A stretch of DNA of 64,000 nucleotides from contig OX359193.1 of NCBI GenBank assembly GCA_947172415.1, positions 310,001 through 374,000 of the forward strand. Direction: 5' to 3'. A model generated the notes under the pieces. It ran no database searches, had not been told where the DNA came from, and worked only from the letters and a program-made list of their open reading frames with translations. Source of the stretch: Chondrosia reniformis (Eukaryota > Porifera > Demospongiae > Chondrillida > Chondrillidae). Positions 21,696 to 36,170 of this stretch are shown here, piece after piece (position 1 is the stretch's first letter; every line of letters starts with the position of its first letter). Position numbers and translations under genes: made by a program.

Positions 21696-23843
21696 ATGTT
21701 TCCACGCGCACGAATTCTTGGTTTCTCAAAGTTTTGTAGATCATTCTCCAGTTCAAGAATGGTAAATACTTGAGCTTCACTATCATTAGAGATGTATAAT
21801 ATGCAACTACGTGTGTATAGCTAAAAATTGCTGTACCTGCAAGGACACATTCGCCATTTTTTATGTTATAGGTCAGCTCTAAAGTGGCCATCCTGGGTGC
21901 CTCTGGAGGCATAGGGCAGCCAATGTCTCTACTCATGAAGCAGTCGCCACTGATCTCAAAACTAGCACTCTACGACATAGCACACACACCAGGTAATGGA
22001 GGACCTAAGCAGTAGATAGTCTGATGAAATTAGACCCTTTTATTGCGCAATTTCATCAGACTAAGCAGTAGTAGGAGGATCCCATTATGGTCTCTGCAGT
22101 AATGCACCAGAGACTAATACATTTGTCCTCACTACAGTAAATGCCATTTTGTGGACAGTGTGAGCCAGGGAAATTAAAATATTGATATAATTGCACTGTT
22201 TTGGACCACAAAAGTAAAATACATTGTCCATGTAAAATTAATTTCAGTGGTTGTGGTTTGGTTATATTTTTACTGCTGATTCAGCTAACTTTTGAGACAG
22301 CTGCCATTTTCCCATATTAGGAGTTGCTGCTGACCTTAGTCACATTGACACAAGAGCCCAGGTGACTGGTTACTTAGACGACCAACAGCTTGGGGAGGCC
22401 CTTAAGGACTGTAATGTTGTTGTAATACCAGCTGGAGTCCCCAGGAAACCAGGTGAGCACTATCAGTGCATTGAATACATGTATTGAAGTGGGTCTATTG
22501 TACTGGAGAGGAAGATGTGATGGATATATATGTAACTCAGTCTATTGTACTCCACTTATGGGCCAGTGTTGATATATGTAGGTGGGGTTATATTGTAGTG
22601 AGGGCGTGGCAATCTTTATGTATGTTAAAAGCATCTAGTGATGATGTGACCTTTGACCTCTAGGAATGACCAGAGATGACCTCTTTAACACAAATGCCAA
22701 AATTGTAAAGACTTTGGCCGAAGCAGCAAGTCAAACTTGTCCAAAGGCCTTCCTCTGTATCATCACCAACCCTGTCAACTCCACTGTGCCAATTGCTGCC
22801 GAAGTGTTTAAGAAGGCAGGAGTTTATGACCCCAAAAGGTACCCTTTCGGTTACCATGACAACCATACATGAGGTGTACCTAATGTTGACATACTGATCC
22901 TATTGGTTGATATTGTGTGATATAAAGGTCAGTGATAGCGAATCTGCTTGTACCAATGTGCTTCTATTTAAAGGATCTTTGGAGTGACCACTTTGGATGT
23001 TGTCCGAGCCAACACCTTTGTGGCTGAGGTTCTGGGGAAGAACGTGTCAGAGGTGAATGTGACAGTGATCGGCGGCCATGCTGGCATCACTATTCTACCC
23101 ATCCTCTCACAAGTTGGTGACTTTAGTCCCGAGGTCAGGGACAAGCTGACAGAGAGGATTCAGAATGCTGGAACTGAAGTAGTTGAAGCCAAGGCTGGAG
23201 CAGTACGTTAGATGTTGTGTAGCTTGTATAATGACCAATCATATCGTATGTACCTATTGTATATAAGCACACTTAACTTACAGTGTATGTGGAACTGTAT
23301 AGGGATCTGCCACTCTCTCAATGGCCTACGCTGGAGCTAGATTTGTCAATTCGGTGAGTTTTACAAATTGTGTTCTTGTTCAAGAAATTCAAGTTGCCTT
23401 CCTTCTTTCCCCCCAGTTGCTAAAGGCCATGCAAGGAGAAGATGTGGTAGAGTGTGCCTTTGTGGAGTCTTCAGTCACAGAAGCTGCCTATTTCTCAACT
23501 CCACTCAAACTTGGAGTGAGTCAGCATATCATGTCACATGACATGTCACATAACACAGGCCTTCCACCACCAATGCACACTATGAAATGTTTTTTATTAC
23601 CCTTTGTAATTTGTATTTATTATAGAAAAATGGTTTGCAGAGTAATCTTGGATTGCCTGCTATGAACGACTTTGAGAAGGATCTGCTACAAAAGGTACAT
23701 GTATATGTCACATGTAGGTCACATTACATAGGCTTTGTAGTAATACACGTCCAGTTGTAATATGTTACAATATTCTTTTTGAATAGTTACTGCCAGAATT
23801 GAATGGAAGCATTAAGAAGGGAATAGAATTTGCCAAGAAATAA
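21696..23843 (+). CDS. MDH2: Mitochondrial malate dehydrogenase (nine exons)
   Basis: Oxidises malate to oxaloacetate with NAD+ in the mitochondrial matrix (TCA cycle, malate-aspartate shuttle). Exons: 21696-21761, 21872-21992, 22321-22452, 22664-22838, 22974-23202, 23303-23353, 23417-23515, 23626-23694, 23787-23843; all join in frame. Exon 1 encodes a basic, Ser-rich presequence ([17 protein letters not shown]). Exon 2 holds the NAD-binding loop GASGGIGQP. Later exons give [11 protein letters not shown], the substrate loop [22 protein letters not shown], and the catalytic His region [12 protein letters not shown], followed by GARFVNSL and the tail [10 protein letters not shown]. The presequence and GGHAG loop favour the mitochondrial isoform over the cytosolic MDH1. 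I see no lesions. Confidence 0.96.
22017..22063. repeat. Palindrome (15 bp arms) in MDH2 intron 2
   Basis: TAGTCTGATGAAATT and AATTTCATCAGACTA are perfect inverted repeats around a 17 bp loop. The same right arm reappears at 36882-36897 in a DERL2 intron, so this looks like the end of a dispersed inverted-repeat element rather than a gene-specific hairpin. Confidence 0.7.
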
Positions 23844-24975
23844 AACATTAAAAGTTGCTAGGAAACCATTAATACTGTCACATAATTAGGTATATGCAAT
23901 CAATATTTATCTTATCATAATCAGTGAACTGTGCCTGTCAAGTTAGTTGTTGGAATGAACACTCAACTGCACTGTGTAGATAAAGTACTATTTAAATGGA
24001 GTTCTTTAAATTGACCATCTATAGCCTACATTCCTATAAATATATGATCTCACAAGTGCCCTTATCACTTCATTCCTACGTTTATATGCCTACTACTGTT
24101 TACAATACAATTCACCAGCATGCAGTAATCCAACCTTCATGTGCATAGTTGTAGCAATGTTGTTATATAAACCTAAATCAAATAGAGCCATCACAGATTA
24201 TGTGCGCAAGATCATCACACGTGCCAAATGATCAACTATTACTGCGACCAAAGAGGAGTAGAATAATTTGAGCAAAGCATGCAAGTGTTCAAAAAGAGAG
24301 TTGATTTAAATAACAAAAAAACCCACAACTTGTTTTACATGTATGTATGTATGTATGTGTGCGTACATATGTAATATAAATAGTTACAATACACTCTTTT
24401 CGAGTGAGCCCTGTTTCTTCTACACAAATCAGCTGCACGAATTACTGTAACACACGACCACTACAAGCAATAACCAAGTAAGCTCTCTATATAAGTCCAT
24501 ATGCCTTGCTCAATGCATCTTCTCTAAGGCCACAATTGGGGTGACTCAGAATACTTGGGAGAACCTCGCAAGAGTAGCCTAGAGGAAAGAGATAAAGTGA
24601 TTCAATGCCCTATAATATAGGGAGAGTATTACGTGGAGAATTAAGCTACATTTGTACTTATACAAGTTCAGTCTTCATTGTACAAGTCAATTATGAACAA
24701 GATAAATATTTGTAACAACTGTAGAGGTAAAGGAAACTTTATCTCAGAAATGCACCTTTCAGTCCACCCACACACCACAAAGCCCACAATAACCACTCCC
24801 ACAACCCTCAGGCTCCTATAAACTATGTACCCTCCCACACAGAGAAAATAGGGTAAGCTGAATCCAATGATACCTATTTCAATTAGAAGGCCACTGAGGA
24901 AATATGGCTGGCCACTACTATGTAGGTCAATGGCTACTCTTAAGACATCCCATACATTCACATACGCAGCTCTAT
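23844..24975. other. Intergenic region between MDH2 and NLK 3' ends
   Basis: AT-rich sequence holding the 3' untranslated regions of two convergent genes and a short ATGT microsatellite near 24340-24360. A minus-strand open frame at 24668-24997 encodes a hydrophobic run (LSGLLIEIGIIGFSLPYF) and a possible exon near 24485-24580 reads GLREDALSKAYGLI. I could not connect either to a recognised gene. Confidence 0.5.
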
Positions 24976-28617
<3,642 letters not shown>

Positions 28618-29284
28618 CCTGAGAACAGCAAACCAACCAGGGTTAAAACCCAAAGTAAAGGGAGTCACACAAAGGGTCCAGGAGAGCGTCTCCACTTAAC
28701 AGCCTTAGCACATGCCTACGACTACGCTACTAACTTAAAACTAAGGAAAAATAAAAGTAAAGTAAACGCGACTGATATAAGAGAGGGACTATGCCTCGCG
28801 GGGTCCACTAAATGTGACTTTTCCCCCACTAGGTTGTCTCCTCGACCAGTATGTGGCTCCCACACTGCTGGCTATATAAGAATTGTACTCGAAAAAATGG
28901 CCCTGCTATGTGTATAAATTTGGAAACCTTGGTTACTTTATATGTGATGATACGCGGTATTTGACTGTTTTGTTAATGTATGGTTGCCACGATGCTCGTT
29001 TCCGCTCTTAGGTCACCAGTTTGTATCTATTAATAGCTCAGAGGCTATTTAAAGGCCAGTATCACGTGCCTGTCATGTGACTAACTGTTTGCCGTACAGC
29101 ACCGAAACAGCCCTTCTTGTTACTCAAAACTACAAGAAACAAGATAGTTGACGTGTTTATGGAATTTTAGATTGAAATATATCCTCCTGTGAATTGAAGC
29201 ATTTTAATGACCCGCGAAGCTAAGGTCTTAAGTTTTTGTGTTTGTTTGTAACTGTCTCTGCAGACAAGACTTAAAACAGCTGTC
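28618..29284. promoter_or_regulatory. Divergent promoter region, NLK / 4E-T
   Basis: 667 bp between opposite start codons. Near 29060 it contains two short ATCACGTG/TCATGTGA-type boxes (E-box-like). No coding potential is supported; open frames on both strands are short. Confidence 0.5.
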
Positions 29285-32200
29285 ATGTCTACTTCAAATG
29301 ATAAAAACAAGACTACACAGCTCCGACCGAACTATACCAGACAATCTGGAGGCATAGGTAAGTGTCGAACATCCTCGGAGGATCCACTGGGTTTCCTGTA
29401 ACCTCCTCTTTGATATTACAGGGAAAGCCTCGCGTCCCCCATCCACTGCATCGACCGACCCAACTTCAAAAAAGCCACCTAATCCTCAGGGAAGGAGGCG
29501 GAATGAGGGCGGGTCCTATTCTGGGGGTGGATCCAGTGGGCAGGCGGTGGGCAGACAAACATATCGTCAAGACACGTCCAAGTACAGAGAGAGCCAGGTC
29601 TCTTATCACGGAGGAAGAGGTCATTATGGATCAAGATACACTTCTAGTGAAAAGAAACTTGACAGTACCACCTTCACCAAGTCTTCCTACAGCAATCGCA
29701 CTAGAAAGGCTTTTAACAGTACCTCTCGAAGTGGGAAGGTTGCCGGCGAATCACTTGAGCAAAATAGTAGAACAACTTTACCCAAAAATGAACCAGAGAC
29801 AGTGGATTTGGACTCCAAACAGAACCACTCCTCATCTGCCAGTTCCCACTCAACCAAGGAGGGCGAAATTCAAGAGAGACACGCTAAAGTTTCTGAAAAG
29901 AAAACTAAATTAAACTCAGTAGAACAGTCTGTTTCTGAAGTTAAAGGGAATGAGAAATTATGTGAAGAGGATTTAAAAGATGTTACAGGTATTTTAGAGT
30001 CACATGATAGTCACATGACTAATGAGACGGAAGGTTCAGTGAAAACTGATGAATCAGTTAATAAGAAAGATTTTATCCAGTATAGTCGGGTAAGTACCCG
30101 CGTGATTGATGAACTATGAAACAGTGCTAATAGGCTGTACCTCCAATTCTTTGATGCCATAAGATGTTATATATTTGTATAGGAAGTTTTGTTAAGTCTA
30201 AAGATGGCACCGAAGAGCACAGAAATTTCAGAGACTACAAAACAAAAATTGGATCATCTGGGAATGTAAGAAGTCGTGCAGTATCTTGATGCCTTATAGA
30301 CCATAATGTCCTCGCTTGCATGTACGTACCTAGAGTGAGGGGTAGCGACAGTAAGGGGACTAAGGAAAGCCTACGAAATGCTCACCGACAAAATTTGGGT
30401 GATGGTTGGCGAGTGGTTGAAGTGAACGGTAAAAGGAGAGATGCACGCACACAGCTAGATGCTTTTGATGATGGAGAAGCAGACAATCAGCGTATCTCAA
30501 AAAGCACATTTAGAGAGAATTCTTCTCACAGCTGGAGAGATTTTGATGGAGATAAGTACAACAGTAGCGGCTACAATAAACAGGTATGTGACGACAATGT
30601 ACTTGGTGGTGGTGTATGCTTCACTTGTGTGATCCATTAGACTTATTCACTGGATGAAGATCAACCGGAATGGATGGCCTTTGAGGTAGATGACAATGAA
30701 GAGATGTTTGAATTTGGTTCATGTGAAGAGATTGAGAAATTGAGAGAGGGTGAGTGGATCAAGGCAGACCATTGTGGTTACTTCTTGAGCTGATTGACTG
30801 ATCTTGAGGACGTCTCATTTCTAATTTTGCTTGCAGAACTCAAAGATCAGGGGAACAATAAGGCTGTCCCAAAGGAATCTGACGAGGAGTCCTCTCTGAA
30901 GGCTGCTACTGAACAAGAAGATGAATTAGAGGCAGCTCCTGGCTCTGAGGATGGCTCTGATGAACTCAAGAACAATGAGGAAGAAAAAGGAGGAGAGCTG
31001 AAACGGAAGGAGAATGATGATAAGATTGACCTAGACCTGAACAAGTTTCTAGGTTTTCAGATAGACGACGATGAAGACAGTGACAATGAAAACAGACTAC
31101 GTCAGGTTAGCTGCTGCATCAATTGCCAGCCCAGCCATTTTGAAGGTGTATGGTCAATCATTTCTAAGTGTTCCAGTCTAGATGAAGCGAGGGGTCATGT
31201 TCAGATTAAAATATGTGTTTATTTACTTAAAGAGCCCCCAACATGAAGTTGAAGAACCAAGGGATACCACTTACACAATCTGTATAGCAACTTTGTTGAG
31301 CTGAATTATGTACTTTCCACTTCCTGTAGAAGGTAGATGTGACTGATGCCACCAGATTCCCAGCCAATTCACAAGACCACACTGCACAAGTAGCTGAAGT
31401 GGAGAAGAGAAGAACATCACATGTTAGTGCGGTAGATCCAAGTGCTATATTGAAGGAAGTCTTAAAGATTCCTGTACAGACTAATAGAAAGGAGGGGGAT
31501 GTTCCTGCCCCCTCCCCCAAGGACACACCCACTGAAGCTACTGCCAAGAAGGCTGCAACTTCTTATCACACTCTGAAAGACATTGAGGGGGGTGGTTCGC
31601 CTTTGCACCCTGAATCAGAAGGTTCATTAAGTGACGACATCTTGTCACTGCTAAACAAGGAGCTGGCAGTCTCCAGTCAGCACTATCACCAACCTGCCGG
31701 ACCAAAGAGGTACCAGAACATTCAGTCAGGTGTGGGCAAGACACCAGTGGAAATACAAGGGGGAGTGTCACCCATTACATACCCACCGGTAAGACACACT
31801 TGTTACATACAACGACATTTTACAACACTATAGATGTATAAAGGATTTGTTACTGTTTAGTCTCATACAGGTTATTCTCAGTCAATCACACAGCCATCTA
31901 CTCATATGGGACAGACATCTACCCATATGGGACAGCCATCTACCCACATTGGACATTTATCTACCTATATGGGCCAGCCATCCACCCACATTGGACATTT
32001 GTCTACCTATATGGGCCAGCCGTCTACCCACATGGGACAGCCGTCTACCCACATGGGACAGCCGTCTACCCACATGGGACAGCCGTCTACCCACATGGGA
32101 CAGTCATCTACCCATATGGGACAGCCGTCTACCCACATTGGTCAGTCATCTACCCACATGGGACAGCTGTCTACCCACATTGGTCAGTCATCTACCCATA

Positions 32201-33637
32201 TGGGACAGCCGTCTACCCACATTGGACAGCCATCTACCCACATTGGACATTTGTCTACCTATATGGGCCAGCCGTCTACCCATATGGGACAACAATCTAC
32301 CCACATAGGACAGCTGTCTACCCATATGGGACAACCATCTACCCATATGGGTCAGCCGTCTACCCATTTGCGTGATAGGGGACAGCCGTCTAACGATGTG
32401 CATGATACGGTAAGCTTGTAACAAAGATGTATTCCTTGGTTCAACGTTAATTGTTCTAATTTCTTAGATGTTGGCATCTTTACAGCATCAGCAGCATCAT
32501 CACAATCATCATCACCCGCTCTATCCAATGAGATATGAACAGAATAGAGTGTCACATCCCTACACAGGTCTTCAGCAACAGCCCAGCCAGAAGAAGGTGC
32601 GTAGCCATCATCACATGCCAATCAACTACTGTCATTACCATTTACAATAGTCCATCTGTACACTTTTCAATTAATGCAACTGTGATAGGGTAGACCCCAG
32701 AATCCAATGACCTGTCTGAGGGTTGTGTCAAGGGGTGTTTAATGCGTTCTCTTATAATCTCATGATGTAGATGTCCACTTTCATGCCAACTCAAGTAATG
32801 AAGAAAATGGCTACCTCCCAGCAGCAGCAGTTATCAGCCATGCCCTCCTCCAAAGCCATAGAGAGGCCTGGCCCTGCCCACCAGCACTCTGCTCAGTTCC
32901 TGGGAGCAGCCGCACAAGCTAACGCTGCCAAGCTGGAGCAAGGTTGTCACTTCCTCTATTACTCTTACTGCATGTGTACTAGTTTGGTACGTACCTTGGT
33001 AAAGATGTATGTGTGAAACTTCATTGTAGGCCGTAACAGCTGGTCCAGTATTTGGCTATGGCAATGTCTTGTTCCTAATAGACATGGGAGTTGTTTTTCT
33101 GACAGTGTATTACAAGGATTACTAGATTTACTGCAGATTACTAGATTTACTGCGGATTACTAGATTTACTACGGATTACTAGATATACTGCAGATTACTA
33201 GATTTACTGCATTTACTGCAGATTACTAGATTTACTGCATTTACTGCGGATTACTAGATATACTGCGGATTACTAGATTTACTGCAAATTACTAGATTTA
33301 CTGTGGATAACTAGATTTACTGCAGATTACTAGATTATATTCTTCATGGTCTGTTGTGTTCATTCATGATTATTAACAATCTTTGCCTTTCTGTGTAGAT
33401 TTGTCCAACAAGGCAGCAGAAACGCTCAACTGGATGTTTGATACCATGTCCTCCTCCAATGACTCACACCTGAACAGGGCATACCCTCAGGAGGCAATGA
33501 TTAGATCAACTGCCTCATCTGCAATGGATCCTCACCACTCCAGTTACTATGATACTGGTAGACCAATGTACTATACCAGCCAGACACTGTCTGATCGCTA
33601 TCACCAGACGAGTGGCTGGGACACCTCTCCAAGATGA
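29285..33637 (+). CDS. EIF4ENIF1: eIF4E transporter 4E-T (spliced)
   Basis: Binds eIF4E and the decay machinery to repress translation in P-bodies. Exon 1 is 29285-29357. Exon 2 (29422-30089) is Arg/Gly/Ser-rich and ends YSR; it joins exon 3 (from 30183) as EVLLSLKMAP, creating the canonical eIF4E-binding motif YxxxxLL (YSREVLLSLK). A later exon has DEDQPEWMAFEVDDNEEMF, resembling the Cup-homology/DDX6-binding region of 4E-T, and DLDLNKFLGFQIDDD resembles the DFNEFF segment. Exon 31871-32409 is mostly a seven-residue repeat. Later exons are His/Gln-rich and the last (about 33399-33637) ends HQTSGWDTSPR. In 4E-T the motif lies near the N-terminus; here a ~245-residue extension precedes it. The call rests on motif order, since overall similarity is low. 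Confidence 0.78.
31896..32375 (+). repeat. Coding heptad tandem repeat in 4E-T
   Basis: A 21 bp unit (GGACAGCCGTCTACCCACAT) encodes about 22 copies of GQPSTHM/GQPSTHI, with variants GHLSTYM, GQSSTHM and GQLSTHI. The frame is fixed by the flanking exon sequence (SHTGYSQSITQ before, LRDRGQPSNDVHDT after) and by splice sites. It has no charge and no stop, typical of disordered, condensate-prone sequence. Confidence 0.88.
33105..33335. repeat. Minisatellite in the last 4E-T intron, ~19 bp unit
   Basis: GATTACTAGATTTACTGCG and variants repeat about ten times, interleaved with shorter GCATTTACTGC units. It lies before the terminal exon (LSNKAAETLNWMFD). Confidence 0.88.
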
Positions 33638-33740
33638 AATATTACTGACAAATTAATTATTTACCACCTAAGAATCATTTTGTCAGAAACTGCAATTAAT
33701 GGAAAACATGGTGATCTTTTTATACAGTTATAAACATGGA

Positions 33741-34273
33741 TTAAAAATAAAATTTTCCCTTTTTAATCCCAAGTTTCTTCATCTTCTTCTTTGATTTTAA
33801 CTTCTTGAGTGCTGATTTGCTCAGTCTTGGCTTCTTGTTGCCCTTGGTTACCACTTCCATTGAACCTTCTTGTGCAGTTTCTTGAGGTTGCACTTTAGCT
33901 GAATCTATATCTACATGTAATCAAGAGTGCAGCTTCCAGAACAGGGCAAAAAGGATTATAATTAACTTGTATATGTACTTTAGTACATTAGACAGTTACA
34001 ACTTATAGACAATATATACATTAGTGAGTCACAGGCCAGGCCTGGTCTATATAATGCATGCATGTACATATGTCAACATAATGTTAGTGCTACATTTTAA
34101 AATATACCTTTTTCTTTCTCTACTGTATCCATATTTGTAACTTTCTCGCATTCTTCCCGCTCCTGAATTTTCTTTGCCTTTTCCCAAAGTTGCTGCTTTT
34201 CTCTTTCATAATACTTTTGTCTTTTAACGGTACGATTCTTTTGTAGCCGTTTCGAACGTATTCCTCTCGCCAT
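33741..34273 (-). CDS. LLPH: LLPH/LAPS18-like small basic protein (two exons)
   Basis: Probable nucleolar protein linked to large-subunit assembly. Exon 1 (34273 to about 34110) encodes MARGIRSKRLQKNRTVKRQK, matching the short basic N-terminus typical of LLPH/DUF2423 proteins, then a charged helix. It joins in phase (EKEK then DIDSAKV) to exon 2 (about 33913-33741), which ends with a Lys-rich tail (SALKKLKSKKKMKKLG). Total about 115 residues. The stop lies 103 bp from the convergent 4E-T stop. Homology rests on the N-terminal block and overall composition, so the symbol is moderately confident. Confidence 0.6.
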
Positions 34274-34553
34274 TTTAATAAACCCACGTGCTCTTAGGGA
34301 AATCCCCAAAGGATGATTACATTGGTCATAGTGCAAAGGTTGCTGCTGACGTAGCAAATTAGGTGGGTGTAAAGTTTAGAGGTACGTACAGCATCTAGAA
34401 TCTCAAGTCAAATCAGGAGGTATTAACCGAGTGCGGCCTGCAGTGTTGGGAGCCTCAGTGATTCCTCCGAAGGACAGTAGAACAGAAATTACAGTCTTTA
34501 AGAATTAGCTAAAGCCAGGCGTTAGCCAAGAAAGAAATTCATCAACATTCGCG
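34274..34553. promoter_or_regulatory. Divergent promoter, LLPH-like / microprotein gene
   Basis: 280 bp between divergent start codons. It contains CACGTG at about 34287, close to the LLPH-like start. No open frame of note. Confidence 0.45.
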
Positions 34554-34724
34554 ATGTCAGAAACGACATTCCTGGGAGCGTACTTTCAGCGATTGGCCAA
34601 GCAAAATGGCAAGAAAGAGCAGATAAGTCCTGAAGAAGCGAAAAGCGCCATTGGAGTGTTTACCGTGTTCATGTTGTACAAGGCGTACTGGTGGGCCACG
34701 ACATCGGCCAAGAAAATTATGTAA
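34554..34724 (+). CDS. 56-residue single-pass membrane microprotein
   Basis: An uninterrupted ATG-to-TAA frame begins MSETTFLGAYFQRLAKQNGK. It continues with a charged loop (KKEQISPEEAK), a hydrophobic helix (AIGVFTVFMLYKAYWW) and a short basic tail ending KKIM. Its position just after a plausible divergent promoter and its clear charge/hydrophobic layout suggest a real gene. The layout resembles small accessory subunits of respiratory complexes or ATP synthase (for example DAPIT), but no diagnostic motif is visible and I do not assign a family. It is too short for usual ORF cut-offs. Confidence 0.55.
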   Translation: MSETTFLGAYFQRLAKQNGKKEQISPEEAKSAIGVFTVFMLYKAYWWATTSAKKIM

Positions 34725-35004
34725 AGTTCTTCATTAGGACATGTTGAATGGCATTCTGTAAGATTTAAAACATTTTAGAGTGGAAACACGCGATGATTAT
34801 TGAGTTTGTAATTTCATTAAAGATAAAGTTTGCTGGGAGTGAAGTGATTTATAGAGAATATAGACATACTATACATGTAATAGGGTTCTCAAGTGATCAG
34901 GGGCTGATGTAGTCTAACAATTGGTCGAGTTTCTAAGGTGTTGGAGTTCATAGCGGGGGGGGGGGGTAGTTATAAATACATACACACTATAATATTATAA
35001 AGCA

Positions 35005-36087
35005 TCATTTTACCGGTCCAAATTTTGGCCAAACCTACAAGATGAAAATGGAAGCATATATACACTAGAATAAATAATCAAACCTATTTACACTACGTAC
35101 CCTAAAAAACACTTTCCCTTTTATTAAAGCATATGGGACAGGTCCAAAGTGTCGTGAGTCGTAGGAGGTGGGATGACAACCCTCCAGCCACACATGGCCT
35201 CTTGGCACCTGAACACAGAGAACTCTTGATAAACCACACCACAACTGTTTATACTCTGCTCAAACATCTCAGGATCTGTCATTTGGCTTAGTATTACCAT
35301 TTTAATGCAGAACCTTCAACTCTCAAAACAACTTGGGTGTAAATGTGAGATTGAAAATTGGGTATAGTAAATGATATAGTACTTGTCCTTACACATGTAT
35401 TCTGAAGCTGAAACGTCTTTTGATAACCATAGCATAACTACTTTCTTTAAAATGCATTAAATAGGTAACTCATAGAAACCACTTTTCATCTTAAGATGTC
35501 GTGTATCTTACAAATCTTTTGCAATACTTTAAATTCTATATGCACAACTAAACTACTCACCCTCATTATTTCATCATCGCCTGTTCGTATTCTATCGCCT
35601 CCCTAGCGTATGAGAATAGACGCTAATAGATAAATACTGGAAAACTGGTCAATTATCAAGTACAGACCATTCCTATTATTCTCTTTCCAATTATCTTGTC
35701 TGGGCAGTTTGGTTGTCTGGAAATGACTACATCATTCCTGTAATAGGAATAGACGTACACACGAGAGCATCATTTGAGGGTTGGAAAGACTTACTGTTTA
35801 ATGCGACCAAGGCGTTTAGCGGCAATATTGACCAGAACCACATCTCCGTCGCCATCTTCGTTTAAAAGCGGAGTCATGGAGTTTCCTAAACACTACAGAA
35901 GAAATAATAATACAGACCTTTTGCAAATATTCCAAACTGAAAACTACTTTTGCTACGAGCGCGTACCTTTGAGCAGACATACACTTACCACTGCATAATC
36001 CACTAAATAATTAACTACAGTATGGTAAACGCAGTAGGCATAAACGCCCAAGAAAGCTGCTCTGGCGTATCCTTTCACTGGAACCAT
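35005..36087 (-). CDS. IMMP1L: Mitochondrial inner membrane protease subunit 1 (spliced)
   Basis: Signal-peptidase-type serine protease that removes sorting peptides from intermembrane-space proteins. Exon 1 (36087-35989) encodes [18 protein letters not shown], a membrane segment. Exon 2 gives [19 protein letters not shown], with the catalytic Ser of GxSMxP. Exon 3 gives DVVISRQPN and IIGKRIIGM, with the catalytic Lys of KRIIG. Exon 4 gives [14 protein letters not shown]. Exon 5 gives [20 protein letters not shown] and [16 protein letters not shown]. Exon 6 gives VWPKFGPVK and the stop. The DSRxxGPVPxxLIxGKxFFxxWP block favours IMP1 over IMP2. A Cys sits where Asp is usual in WLEGD. A 12-G homopolymer lies downstream at 34955. 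The gene starts 83 bp after the DERL2 stop, on the same strand. Confidence 0.92.
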
Positions 36088-36170
36088 TCAGACGCGCTTG
36101 GAGCAGTCATCTTAAGTCACGTGACCAATGTGTCGAGATATATAATAGATAATATTACAAAACTACAGCT

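Noticed and set aside
31847-32308. Alternative frame LPTWDSRLPTWDS over the 4E-T repeat
   Set aside because: Out of frame with flanking exon sequence and splice sites; the GQPSTHM frame is the coding one.
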